A stretch of DNA of 64,000 bases from Clostridium ragsdalei P11 (GTDB lineage Bacteria; Bacillota; Clostridia; Clostridiales; Clostridiaceae): positions 1 through 64,000 of the forward strand of contig NZ_LROS01000007.1 in NCBI RefSeq assembly GCF_001675165.1, written 5' to 3'. Position numbers and translations under genes: made by a program. Below are positions 52,128-60,909 of the stretch, in pieces. The notes below the pieces were generated by a model. That model was not told the origin of the DNA, ran no database searches, and saw only the letters and a program-made list of their open reading frames with translations. Each line of letters begins with the position of its first letter. Position 1 is the stretch's first letter.

Positions 52128-53078
52128 ATGCTTGTTACTTGCGATAAATTATTGAAGGAGTATGATAATAAAAAAGCAAAAAAGATAGCCAAGAGAGTTA
52201 AATTTGTAGGAATATTTAACAAGGATGTCTATAATATAACAGCTCCCTTTTTAAGCAATGGTAGAACAGTAATAGCTGGTAGAGTTGAATCAAAGAGAAG
52301 CAACGATTCCATGGTTCTTTTTTTTGAAAAATATGAAGATGCGTGGTGTCATATAATAGAATCACCTATTATGAATTTGGAAGATCCATTTTTTACAAAA
52401 ATAGGTAATGAAATGGTAGTAGGTGGAGTTGAAGTGTTTAATGATATAAATGATCCTAATAATCTTATATGGAGAACTATGATATATAAAGGTAAGGACA
52501 TTTTTCATCTTAAGCTTTTTTTTGTAGGACCTGAAGGAATGAAAGATTTACGCATAACTGAGCTAAAAGATGGTACCATAGGTGTATTAACTCGCCCTCA
52601 AGGAGCTAAAGGTGGAAGAGGAAAGATAGGCTTTGCAAAGATTAAAAGATTAAATGATTTGAGTATGGGAGTTATTGAAGACGCCCCTATTTTAAATGAC
52701 TTTTTTAATGATGATGAATGGGGGGGAATCAATAGCATATATCCTATTGATCAAAATAATATAGGACTTTTAGGGCATATAGCAAAAGTAGACGAGAAGG
52801 GAATGAAGCACTATTATTCCATGACTTTTGTACTTGATATAAATTCTATGGCATATAAAGATGTACAGATAATTGCAAGTAGAAATGATTTTTTGCCAGG
52901 ACCTAGTAAAAATGAAACACTTTATGATGTAGTATTTAGTGGAGGACTCACATTTAAAGGCAAGAAGGCCATTTTATATGCAGGAATAAGTGACATTGAA
53001 GCACAAACACTCGAAATAGATAATCCATTTTATGATTATATGAATAAAAATCCGGAATTATACTTCGATAATTTATAG
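52128..53078 (+). CDS. DUF1861 beta-propeller protein
   Basis: Protein of 316 residues with the repetitive beta pattern of five-bladed propellers related to GH32/43/130 (TVIAGRVESKRSNDSMVLFF, DPFFTKIGNEMVVGGVE). DUF1861 proteins commonly neighbour mannoside phosphorylases, and some are now placed close to GH130. The following gene, 8 bases on, is a GH130 phosphorylase, so both probably act on beta-mannosides. No signal peptide. The ATG follows AGAAGGTG. Confidence 0.8.
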   Translation: MLVTCDKLLKEYDNKKAKKIAKRVKFVGIFNKDVYNITAPFLSNGRTVIAGRVESKRSNDSMVLFFEKYEDAWCHIIESPIMNLEDPFFTKIGNEMVVGGVEVFNDINDPNNLIWRTMIYKGKDIFHLKLFFVGPEGMKDLRITELKDGTIGVLTRPQGAKGGRGKIGFAKIKRLNDLSMGVIEDAPILNDFFNDDEWGGINSIYPIDQNNIGLLGHIAKVDEKGMKHYYSMTFVLDINSMAYKDVQIIASRNDFLPGPSKNETLYDVVFSGGLTFKGKKAILYAGISDIEAQTLEIDNPFYDYMNKNPELYFDNL

Positions 53079-53086
53079 GAGGAAAA

Positions 53087-54139
53087 ATGGATATAAGAAG
53101 ATATAAAGGTAATCCAATTATAACCTGCAGTGAGGTAACTCCCTCCAGTAAAGATTTTCAGGTTGTAGGGGTATTTAATCCAGGAGCAGCAGAGTGTAAT
53201 GGAGAAGTGGTTTTAGCTTTGAGAATAGCTGAAAGAGTTAAGCAGGAAATGGAAGGTTATATGAGAATCCCCCTTTTAGATCAGAATAATAAAATTAAAT
53301 TGCTGACAATAAATAAAAAAGATGAAAACTATGATTTTAGTGATTCAAGAGTTATAAAAAAAGTAGGTAGCAATGTTGATTTTGACTATCTTACTTCTAT
53401 GTCACATATAAGAATTGCAAGAAGCTGCGATGGTGTAAATTTTGAAATAGACGAGGTTCCTTTTATTTTCCCGGAAAACAAATATGAAAGTTTTGGAGTT
53501 GAAGATCCAAGAATAACTAAAATAGACGATAATTATTATATGACTTATAGCGCAGTATCCAAGTATGGTATTGTAGTGGAGTTAGCTGTAACTAATGATT
53601 TTAAAAGTTATAAAAAATTAGGTAATATTTTTAATACTGAAAATAAAGACGCAGTGATTTTTCCAGAAAAAATAGGTGAAAAGTATTTTGCATTAAATAG
53701 GCCGGTATCAAAGAGTACCGGCAATCCTGTAATATGGATATCTGAATCGGATAACTTGATCAACTGGGGAAATCACAAAATAGTGGCATGCACTAGAGAA
53801 AACTCCTGGGATTCTGCAAAAATAGGAGCAGGGGTACCGCCTATAAAAACAGATGAAGGATGGCTTGAATTATACCATGGGGTAGATGATATGGAACATT
53901 ATTCTATGGGAGCACTTTTACTTGATACAAATTGCCCAGAAAAAGTTGTCGGACGAAGTAAAGATCCCATTCTTAAGCCTCAAGAAAATTATGAAAAATC
54001 GGGTTTCTTTTCAGATGTTATTTTCCCTTGTGGTGTTGTTTTGCGTGGAGATGAATTATATATATATTATGGAATATGTGATAATTCTATTGGACTTGCG
54101 GTGGTAAAAATAAAGGACATTTTGAATACACTAGATTAG
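53087..54139 (+). CDS. GH130 beta-mannoside phosphorylase
   Basis: Cytoplasmic protein of 350 residues with the five-bladed propeller of glycoside hydrolase family 130. Landmarks are YKGNPIITCSEV, VFNPGAAECNGEVVLALRI, FGVEDPRITKIDDNYYMTYS and GAGVPPIKTDEGWLELYHG. The family cleaves beta-1,2- or beta-1,4-mannosyl linkages by phosphorolysis, yielding mannose-1-phosphate. It forms an operon with DUF1861. Mannose-1-phosphate is also the substrate of ManC at the left end, though that link is only suggestive. Confidence 0.88.
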   Translation: MDIRRYKGNPIITCSEVTPSSKDFQVVGVFNPGAAECNGEVVLALRIAERVKQEMEGYMRIPLLDQNNKIKLLTINKKDENYDFSDSRVIKKVGSNVDFDYLTSMSHIRIARSCDGVNFEIDEVPFIFPENKYESFGVEDPRITKIDDNYYMTYSAVSKYGIVVELAVTNDFKSYKKLGNIFNTENKDAVIFPEKIGEKYFALNRPVSKSTGNPVIWISESDNLINWGNHKIVACTRENSWDSAKIGAGVPPIKTDEGWLELYHGVDDMEHYSMGALLLDTNCPEKVVGRSKDPILKPQENYEKSGFFSDVIFPCGVVLRGDELYIYYGICDNSIGLAVVKIKDILNTLD

Positions 54140-54179
54140 AAATATTTTTACAGAAGAGAAACTTATCCGGGGGAAAGTT

Positions 54180-54971
54180 ATGATTCATAGAATTTCTAAA
54201 AAAAGCTTAAAATTAGTTTACAATGTTTTTATAGGAATACTGTCTTTAAGTATTATAATTATACTTATATTTGAAGATGCAGGAAATCTTACAGCTAGAG
54301 ATCTGGATACAGCTCACAAAATAGATAATATAATATGGATGATTTTTGTAGTCGACTATTTTACACGACTTATAATTTCAGACAATAAAAAGACTTTCAT
54401 AAAGAAAAATATTATAGACTTAATTGCCATAATACCATTTAATATGATATTTCAAAGTTTAAGGATAGTTGAAAGTACAAAACTATTTAAAACTTTAAAA
54501 TTAATAAATTTTTTAAGATCTTTACGGGCTCTGGCATTCTTCTTTAAGTTTCAAAAATGTTTAAATGAATTTATAAAAACTAATAAATTTAATTATATAC
54601 TTCAACTCACTATAGTCACTATACTTATGGGAGGAGTGGGAATGCATTTTGCAGAAGGCAGGACACTGGGAGACTCAATTTGGCTGAGTTTTGTAACTAC
54701 AACTACAGTGGGATACGGTGATATTTCTCCTTCCACTACAGCAGGAAGGATAATAGCGTCCATTTTAATGCTTACAGGTATAGGATTTATAGGAACGCTT
54801 ACAAGTACCATTTCTGCATATTTTATAGATAGAAAGGCTAAAAAAGTACGTAAAAATTTTAAATACAAGGTTTTGGATACCATTAAGGAAGAGTTAGATG
54901 ACTTTGATAGTTTGTCTAATGAAGATGTAAACAACATCTGCAAAACATTGATAGGCTTGAAAAATAAATAG
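54180..54971 (+). CDS. Potassium channel with voltage-sensor-like domain
   Basis: Membrane protein of 263 residues with six spans. The pore segment has the K+ selectivity filter TTTTVGYGDISPST near residue 180. The S4-like segment (LRIVESTKLFKTLKLINFLRSLRAL) has spaced basic residues, fewer than in true voltage sensors. A short cytoplasmic tail of about 55 residues follows. The ATG follows GGGGGAAAG. A strong bidirectional terminator lies at its end. Confidence 0.9.
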   Translation: MIHRISKKSLKLVYNVFIGILSLSIIIILIFEDAGNLTARDLDTAHKIDNIIWMIFVVDYFTRLIISDNKKTFIKKNIIDLIAIIPFNMIFQSLRIVESTKLFKTLKLINFLRSLRALAFFFKFQKCLNEFIKTNKFNYILQLTIVTILMGGVGMHFAEGRTLGDSIWLSFVTTTTVGYGDISPSTTAGRIIASILMLTGIGFIGTLTSTISAYFIDRKAKKVRKNFKYKVLDTIKEELDDFDSLSNEDVNNICKTLIGLKNK

Positions 54972-54996
54972 GGGGAATACTGTCCCCCTATTTTTA
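54967..54996. terminator. Bidirectional terminator
   Basis: ATAGGGGGA and TCCCCCTAT pair around ATACTG, with T-runs on the + side (TTTTTAAT) and A residues on the other. It serves the K+ channel gene and the converging oxidase gene, whose stop codon lies in the tail. Confidence 0.88.
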
Positions 54997-56376
54997 ATCT
55001 ACTATAGTACCTGGATTTAAAATCCCATTAGGATCAAATGCTTTCTTAATGCCTTCCATAATTTGAATTTCTCTTTTGGTAAATTGAAGAGGCATATATT
55101 CTTTTCTGGTTTTTCCAGTTCCATGTTCTGCAGTTATTGTTCCACCATATTTCAATGCAATTTTGTACATTTCCTGTTTAAACTCTTCATAGTAAGAAGG
55201 CAATTTACCATTGTCACTTAGTATGAAATTATGAATATTCCCATCGCCTATATGGCCAACTGCTGGGATTTCAGTATGGTATTTTTCAGATAAAGCCGAT
55301 ATATCATCAAAGAAATCAGGCACTGCGGATGGTGGAACTGCCATGTCAAGTCCGTCAGCTACATGGTCTTTAAAAGGAGTATAGGCATTGCTCCTTATAG
55401 CTAAAATTTCCTTCTGATCCTTTGAAGTTTCAGCTATAATGCTGTCTACTGCATTATGTTCTTCACATATTCCTACAATTTGTTCACTAGTATCATAAAG
55501 TTCATCTTCAGTTTTAGCGTCTAGCATGAGCATTAAATCCACAGAGCCTTTGGTTGCAGGCCATTTAGTTCCAAGGTGTTCTGCAGCTTTTTCTGAAATA
55601 GGTCTGTCCATGTATTCAATAGCTAAAGGTGTAATTCCTTCTTGAAGTATTTTAGGAACGCAGTCACAGGCATCTCTTCGTGAATCAAAGGAAACTATGA
55701 GTGTACCTGTGTATTTATTTCTTGCATATAATTTTAAAGTTACTTTTGTGATCACACCAAGAGTTCCTTCGCTGCCAATCATCATTTGAAGCAAATCATA
55801 ACCCATGTTGTTTTTTATTAGTTTTCCACCTAAAGTGACTATTTCTCCTGTAGGAAGAACTACTTCTAAAGCTTTAACATGATTTCTCATAATTCCATGT
55901 TTTACAGCCTTTGTACCGCCTGCATTTACGGCTACCATTCCTCCAATTTGTGCTCCCTCATCACCGGGATGTATTGGGAAGAATAATTTATCCTGTTTAT
56001 TTAATTCTTCAAGTAAATTTGCTAAAGTTACGCCAGATTCCACTGTAATCATTAGATTCTTTTTATCAAATTCCACGATCTTATTTAATCTCTCCAGAGA
56101 TAAGATTATACTTGGTTTTATGGGAACTGCCGCACCACATACACCTGTACCACCGCCCCTAGCAATTACAGGTATCATGATTTCATTTGCATATGTTAGT
56201 ATTTTGGATATTTCTTCTGGTGAACCGGGTTTAACTACTACACAATCTTTTGAGGATTCAACACGAATTAAAGCTTCTGTTTCATCCTGTAAGTAACTTT
56301 GCATCTGTGATAGGTCATTTGTAACCCAGTCTGCACCGGTAATCTTTTTTAGATTTTCAATTATTTCTGAATTCAA
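54994..56376 (-). CDS. FAD-linked D-2-hydroxyacid dehydrogenase (GlcD/lactate dehydrogenase type)
   Basis: Flavoprotein of 460 residues with an N-terminal PCMH-type FAD-binding domain (VVKPGSPEEISKIL, ARGGGTGVCGAAVP, SLERLNKI, HPGDEGAQIGGMVAVNAGGT) and a C-terminal GlcD-like domain with VGHIGDGNIHNF and AEHGTGKTRKEYM. It oxidises D-lactate or glycolate-type acids; in acetogens such enzymes work with electron-transfer flavoproteins, but no etf genes are adjacent here. The TTG start follows AGGGGG. It is cotranscribed with the upstream dehydrogenase gene. Confidence 0.88.
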   Translation of the reverse strand: MNSEIIENLKKITGADWVTNDLSQMQSYLQDETEALIRVESSKDCVVVKPGSPEEISKILTYANEIMIPVIARGGGTGVCGAAVPIKPSIILSLERLNKIVEFDKKNLMITVESGVTLANLLEELNKQDKLFFPIHPGDEGAQIGGMVAVNAGGTKAVKHGIMRNHVKALEVVLPTGEIVTLGGKLIKNNMGYDLLQMMIGSEGTLGVITKVTLKLYARNKYTGTLIVSFDSRRDACDCVPKILQEGITPLAIEYMDRPISEKAAEHLGTKWPATKGSVDLMLMLDAKTEDELYDTSEQIVGICEEHNAVDSIIAETSKDQKEILAIRSNAYTPFKDHVADGLDMAVPPSAVPDFFDDISALSEKYHTEIPAVGHIGDGNIHNFILSDNGKLPSYYEEFKQEMYKIALKYGGTITAEHGTGKTRKEYMPLQFTKREIQIMEGIKKAFDPNGILNPGTIVD

Positions 56377-56406
56377 AAATATTGCCCCCTTTTTAATAAT
56401 TTACAA

Positions 56407-57504
56407 TTATATTACTTTAGTTACATAATCACTAGCTTTTATATTAAAGTAGTCACATATGTCGTATATTTCTTTAAGAGTAGTCTCATTTACTGGAATT
56501 CCATTTTCCATTTTATCCTTATAGGATTCTACTTCTTTCTCACCATGAGTATATATTCTTGTGGCGCCTTTTGCTTTTTTTGAATTTCTAAGTTCATTTA
56601 GGTAACTGGAAAAGTTCTCTTCAATGGATTGTTTATCCCCAAATATACCATAATCCACTGCAAAGAAATAATGACATGTTCCAGATCCATTTTCTCTATC
56701 TAAGCTAACTTTATTTGCAGTAAATCCTCCAGACAAAATTGCTGTAAACATTTCAACTGCAAGTGCAAATCCATAACCTTTATGTCCTCCAGTTGATTCT
56801 TTTGATCCTCCAAGAGGAAGCAGGCCTCCTCCAGAATTTTTTCGTACATTAAGAAGTACATCTAGGGGATCTGTAGTATCTTCACCGTCACTATTTAAAG
56901 CGAGACCAAGTGGAAGAGGTTCATGCCTTTTGTTATAAACTTCAATTTTTCCTCTGGTAACTACGCTAGTAGCCATATCCATTAAAAATGGGTAGGGTTT
57001 AGCTGGAAAAGATATGGCAATAGGATTTGTACCAAGCATAGCATCTTTTCCAAAGGTTGGTACCATTACAGCTGGAGAATTGGTCATTGAAATTCCAAGA
57101 AGTCCTTCCTCCTCAGCCATTTTGGCATAGTAGCCTGCAATACCATAGTGATTTGAATTTCTAACTACTACCATACCCATTCCTGAAGTTTTAGCTTTTT
57201 TAATTGCCAGATTCATGGCTTTTTTACCAATTAGTTGTCCCATACCTCCCATGCCATCTATTGTTGCAGATACAGGTGTTTCCTTTACTATTTTCATTTT
57301 AGAATTGATATTTATAAGGCCACTTTTTATTTCACTGTAGTATTTGACTAGCCTTTGGATACCATGTGATTCAATTCCATATAGATCTGATAAAAGCAAA
57401 ACGCTAGTTATGGTTTTACTATCTTCCTGGTTGAATCCAAATTTCTCAAAAACCAAATTACACAACTTTTTTATATCTTCATACTTAACCTTGGTGTATG
57501 ACAT
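56407..57504 (-). CDS. NAD(P)-dependent 2-hydroxyacid dehydrogenase, malate/L-lactate/ureidoglycolate family
   Basis: Protein of 365 residues of the Ldh/MDH type 2 family (Ldh_2 fold). Motifs seen are LLSDLYGIESHGIQRL, VRNSNHYGIAGYYA with the catalytic His, TNSPAVMVPTFG, and GGHKGYGFALAVEM. It interconverts 2-hydroxyacids and 2-ketoacids in the cytoplasm. With the FAD enzyme downstream it could form a lactate/2-hydroxyacid oxidation pathway. The ATG follows GGAGGAAT. The promoter region upstream is shared with vanZ. Confidence 0.88.
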   Translation of the reverse strand: MSYTKVKYEDIKKLCNLVFEKFGFNQEDSKTITSVLLLSDLYGIESHGIQRLVKYYSEIKSGLININSKMKIVKETPVSATIDGMGGMGQLIGKKAMNLAIKKAKTSGMGMVVVRNSNHYGIAGYYAKMAEEEGLLGISMTNSPAVMVPTFGKDAMLGTNPIAISFPAKPYPFLMDMATSVVTRGKIEVYNKRHEPLPLGLALNSDGEDTTDPLDVLLNVRKNSGGGLLPLGGSKESTGGHKGYGFALAVEMFTAILSGGFTANKVSLDRENGSGTCHYFFAVDYGIFGDKQSIEENFSSYLNELRNSKKAKGATRIYTHGEKEVESYKDKMENGIPVNETTLKEIYDICDYFNIKASDYVTKVI

Positions 57505-57617
57505 ATTATTCCTCCATTCAGCAAATTTACTTTATGCATTTGAAAGAAAATAACAAGTCAAAGATGCGACGGTTATTTCTTTGAAAATGCTTTATATATA
57601 ATAGTTTTATTATAGCA

Positions 57618-57681
57618 AATTATACCTCATTTAAGTGTAAAATAGAAGGTGCTTGTTACCTAAATTTGAGGTATAATAATT
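57618..57681. promoter_or_regulatory. Symmetric divergent promoter/operator between the hydroxyacid operon and vanZ
   Basis: AATTATACCTCATTTA (57618-57633) and TAAATTTGAGGTATAAT (57661-57677) form an interrupted inverted repeat. Each arm contains a TATAAT on its outward strand (57672-57677 on +; 57619-57624 on -). No good -35 boxes are seen, so the region may depend on an activator that binds the TACCTC/GAGGTA arms. Confidence 0.5.
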
Positions 57682-57707
57682 GCATTAAGACAAAGAAGGT
57701 GACAAGT

Positions 57708-58268
57708 ATTAAAAAGATAATTTTGATTATTTTATGTATTCTTTGGATGGGATTTATATTTTATAACTCATCAAATAATGGCAATATATCTAACGAAAGA
57801 AGTTATAATATATTGGACAATTTAAGAAAAGAGTACAGACAAATCAAGGAAAACAAAATTGTAAGTAAAAATGTAAATAGCAATGTTCAAATTAAAACTC
57901 AAAAAGATCAAGTTAAAAGTGTATATATGAATCCTACAGAAAATAGAGAAGAAAAGCTGAATTTAATTATAAGGAAAAATGCCCATGCATTCGAATACTT
58001 TATACTTGCTATTTTAGTTAGTGGAGTGTTATTTGAATTTAATGTAAAAGGTGCAAAAGCTTTAATATACATAATGTTTGTATGTCTTTTTTATGCTGTT
58101 ACAGATGAATTTCATCAAATGTTTGTGCCTGGCAGAAGTTCCCTTGTAAGTGACGTACTCATAGATTTTTTGGGAAGCTTAATTGGAATTTTTATTTTCT
58201 ACTTGAGTTATTATTTGGTTCATAAAATAAAATTAAGACAAAAAGGAAGCCTAATTTTATTTAAGTAG
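57708..58268 (+). CDS. VanZ-like membrane protein, possibly started at AUU
   Basis: About 186 residues with an N-terminal span (IILIILCILWMGFIFYNSS), a variable loop, and three C-terminal spans with the VanZ core: KNAHAFEYFILAILVSGVLF, FYAVTDEFHQMFVPGRSS and DVLIDFLGSLIGI. VanZ proteins affect teicoplanin susceptibility; many homologues have no known role. The strong site AGAAGGTG is 8 bases before ATT 57708, giving K-K-I-I-L-I. The TTG at 57666 precedes the -10 box and GTG 57699 lies inside the ribosome site. I therefore favour AUU, without proof. Confidence 0.72.
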   Translation: MKKIILIILCILWMGFIFYNSSNNGNISNERSYNILDNLRKEYRQIKENKIVSKNVNSNVQIKTQKDQVKSVYMNPTENREEKLNLIIRKNAHAFEYFILAILVSGVLFEFNVKGAKALIYIMFVCLFYAVTDEFHQMFVPGRSSLVSDVLIDFLGSLIGIFIFYLSYYLVHKIKLRQKGSLILFK

Positions 58269-58799
58269 ATATTTTTTTGATTTTTCAAGGAAAATGTTAT
58301 AGGTTTTTTCGTCGAAATTGCACATTACAACTTTATTTAAACTCGTATCTTTATTTTTTAAAAACTTTATAGTGGTTTCAAGAAGTATTTCTGCACACTT
58401 ATCTTTTGGAAAGCCGAATATACCAGAACTTATGGCTGGCATGGATATAGAATGTAAATTATAGCACTCTGCCAGATTGAGCACACTTGTTACAGCTTTT
58501 TTAAGCTTATCATTTTCATTGCCCTCACCCATTATGGGACCTACAGTGTGTATAACAAATTTGGCAGGTAGCTTATGTCCATATGTTATGACTGCCTTTC
58601 CAACGGGAACACTTCCAATTATTGATATAAGTTTATTACTATCATTTTGTATTTCAAATCCACCAGCAGAGACTATGGCTAGAGCTGCGCCGCCTCCATG
58701 TTGTAATCTGCTGTTTGCAGGATTTACAATGGCATCACTGTGTTCTTTTGTTAGATCTCCTTTTTTGATTTCAATTGCGCTATTACCTATTTTAATCAT
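58257..58799 (-). CDS. Macro-domain protein (ADP-ribose hydrolase type)
   Basis: Cytoplasmic protein of 180 residues that is a single macro domain: KKGDLTKEHSDAIVNPANSRLQHGGGAALAI at the start (key NPAN and GGG-AAL), VIHTVGP and ISMPAISSGIFGFPKDKCAE for the phosphate loop. It fits the MacroD/YmdB class that removes O-acetyl from ADP-ribose or ADP-ribose from proteins. No sirtuin or ART gene is adjacent. The ATG follows AAAGGGGA. Its end overlaps the vanZ-like gene by 12 bases. Confidence 0.9.
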   Translation of the reverse strand: MIKIGNSAIEIKKGDLTKEHSDAIVNPANSRLQHGGGAALAIVSAGGFEIQNDSNKLISIIGSVPVGKAVITYGHKLPAKFVIHTVGPIMGEGNENDKLKKAVTSVLNLAECYNLHSISMPAISSGIFGFPKDKCAEILLETTIKFLKNKDTSLNKVVMCNFDEKTYNIFLEKSKKYLLK

Positions 58800-58902
58800 A
58801 TACTAATCCCCTTTCAGAAATTTTTTAAGTAGTACTATGAAATTGTATAGTTTTGTTTATATAATTATATATCTTATAGCTGGAATAATCATTATATGAT
58901 TT

Positions 58903-58931
58903 GGTATAAGTTGATTTTTTGCTTAGAAACC
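58903..58931 (+). repeat. Solo end of repeat family D
   Basis: GGTATAAGTTGATTTTTTGC followed by TTAGAAACC is the reverse complement of the left end of D1 (GGTTTCTAAGC...). No partner arm is present in the 290-bp gap. Confidence 0.5.
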
Positions 58932-59092
58932 TTAGTATAAATGAAGTTGAAGATTTTCTGGATATTGGAGGAAATGCTTACTTAATTTATTTTGAAGTTT
59001 TAGACTAAAGTTCTTTATTTTAAACAACATTAAGCTTATAATAAAAATGTTAAAAAGTTATTTTACAGTGCCTACATAAGAGGAGGATGGAA

Positions 59093-59887
59093 ATGAAAAA
59101 AATTATTTTAGTTTGTTTAGTAGTTATGGGAGTGTTTTTAGGTGGCTGTAGTTATAATAAAAATTCAGCTCCTACAAAGACAATTACAAATTCTAATGAA
59201 CAGAATGATAAGGGTTCGTTTATAATGGGAGGAAAGATTACAACAAATGAAGATACTCAAATAACTTCAAACATTTCGGCAAGGGTTTCAGAAGTATCTG
59301 TAGACATAGGGACAAAAGTAACAGATGGACAAGTTGTTATAAAATTGGATACCCAAGATCTTCAGAATCAAGTTGATCAAGCACAGAATGCATTAAATGC
59401 TGCAAATTCAAGTTTAACTAGTGCACAAAGTAGTGCGTATAATAGTACAAGCCTAACAGGTAGTTCTGCATCATCCAATATAAGTACTTATCAAAGTCAG
59501 GTAAATCAGGCACAGTCTGCATTAAAAGCTGCTCAAAATTCGCTTAATAATGCTACTATTACATCACCTATTTCAGGAACAGTTAGTGCTAAAAATGTAA
59601 ATGTTGGAGATATGGCTTATCCAGGTAAACCGCTTATCTCAATAGTTAATTCTGATAAATTATATGTAAATGCATATGCGCCATCTTACATTTTAAATAA
59701 GATTACCGTTGGTCAAAATGTAATTATTAGGGTACCTGACCTTCCAGATCAGGATTTTCAAGGAAAAGTAACTGTCATAAATTCTAAGGTAGAGCCGCAA
59801 AGTTCAGATGTTCTAGTAAAGGTTACTATAAATGGTAAAAATCCATCTTTGAAACCAGGTATGTTTGCGGAAATAGGATTAGAGTAG
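59093..59887 (+). CDS. HlyD/RND-type adaptor lipoprotein
   Basis: About 264 residues. Signal peptide with lipobox LGGC, then the membrane-fusion layout: lipoyl-like half (ITSNISARVSEVSVDIGTKV), helical hairpin (Gln/Ala-rich QVDQAQNALNAANSS and QVNQAQSALKAAQNS), second lipoyl half (ATITSPISGTVSAKNVNVGD) and a beta-barrel. In Gram-positive bacteria such adaptors serve MacB-type or MFS exporters; here none is adjacent. I use ATG 59093, 6 bases after AGAGGAGG. A second adaptor follows 19 bases later. Confidence 0.85.
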   Translation: MKKIILVCLVVMGVFLGGCSYNKNSAPTKTITNSNEQNDKGSFIMGGKITTNEDTQITSNISARVSEVSVDIGTKVTDGQVVIKLDTQDLQNQVDQAQNALNAANSSLTSAQSSAYNSTSLTGSSASSNISTYQSQVNQAQSALKAAQNSLNNATITSPISGTVSAKNVNVGDMAYPGKPLISIVNSDKLYVNAYAPSYILNKITVGQNVIIRVPDLPDQDFQGKVTVINSKVEPQSSDVLVKVTINGKNPSLKPGMFAEIGLE

Positions 59888-59906
59888 TGAAAAGGGGGGA
59901 TACAGC

Positions 59907-60578
59907 ATGGTTAATAAAATAGTTAGTATGATTAAGAAATATAAAATAGCAGCTATTGGAATATTAGTAGGAATTGCAGTAATATTGTGCGGTATAATAT
60001 CTTATTTTTGGTATGAGAATACTTATTATATTTCAACAAATGATGCAGTAGTGGGTGCAGATTCAGTTAATGTAAATACTCAAATTCAAGGTAAATTACT
60101 AGAGTTTGATATAAATGAGGGCGATGAAGTTAATAAAGATGAGATATTGGCCAGACAAGAAGTTACAAATACCCCGGATTCAAGTATAGATTCATCTTTA
60201 GTGAGAGCTCCTATAAGTGGTATAGTTGTTAAAAAGCAGAGTACTCAGGGAGAATTTAAATTAGCTGGTCAAACTATAGCTACTGTAGCAGATGAAGATA
60301 ATGTTTATGTAACTGCAAATATAGATGAAAAAGAAATTCAAAATATAAAAGTTGGTCAAGCTGTTACCATTAAGTTGGATGAATTTAATGGCAAAAAGTT
60401 TAATGGAAAAGTAAAATCCATTGGATTAGTATCACAAAATGGTTTAAATCAATCTTCTAAAGATAAAAATGGTAAGTTTGAAAAAGTAAACCAAAAAGTA
60501 CCCGTTAAAATTCAGTTCAATAAGACTAAGGGATTAGTTTTAGGAACTAATGCAAGTGTCAAGATCCGTGTAAAATAG
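59907..60578 (+). CDS. EmrA/HlyD-like membrane adaptor
   Basis: Protein of 223 residues with an N-terminal membrane anchor (IAAIGILVGIAVILCGIISYF), the EmrA-type segment YYISTNDAVVGADSVNVNT, a lipoyl domain interrupted by a very short hairpin (about residues 90-105), and a barrel (VTANIDEKEIQNIKVGQAVT). The coiled-coil hairpin of true EmrA is missing. It forms a two-gene unit with the preceding lipoprotein. The ATG follows AAAGGGGGGA. No transporter gene follows. Confidence 0.82.
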   Translation: MVNKIVSMIKKYKIAAIGILVGIAVILCGIISYFWYENTYYISTNDAVVGADSVNVNTQIQGKLLEFDINEGDEVNKDEILARQEVTNTPDSSIDSSLVRAPISGIVVKKQSTQGEFKLAGQTIATVADEDNVYVTANIDEKEIQNIKVGQAVTIKLDEFNGKKFNGKVKSIGLVSQNGLNQSSKDKNGKFEKVNQKVPVKIQFNKTKGLVLGTNASVKIRVK

Positions 60579-60592
60579 AAAACAATTTATGG

Positions 60593-60845
60593 AATTCTAA
60601 ACGAAAATAAACTTATGCTCCGAATATTTTTACAACCACAAGTACGATTAAATATTTTGATAAGTCTAAGCAGAAAATTTGCAAAAACGTAAGGACTTTT
60701 GAAAACTCGTTCCTCAGACAATTCAAAAGTCCTAAGTTTTTTCATAAATTTTATGCTAAGACTTATATACAAAATATTTAAATGTACTTGCTTATTGTAA
60801 AATATTTCTACGCATAAGTTTATTTTTTAGTTAGAAATTCTATAA
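60593..60845 (+). repeat. Family D palindromic element (copy D4)
   Basis: Outer arms AAATAAACTTATGC and GCATAAGTTTATTT, inner GATAAGTCTAAG / CTAAGACTTAT, apex stem GGACTTTTGAA / TTCAAAAGTCC and loop CTCGTTCCTCAGACA (60706-60720). The loop has one change against D1. It fills the gap between the adaptor genes and the converging phosphatase gene; no other feature is seen. Confidence 0.75.
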
Positions 60846-60909
60846 TACATAATTCACAATTAAGGATGATTTTCTGCTGTCACAGAAAATCTAAAAGTTA
60901 GTAATTTAA

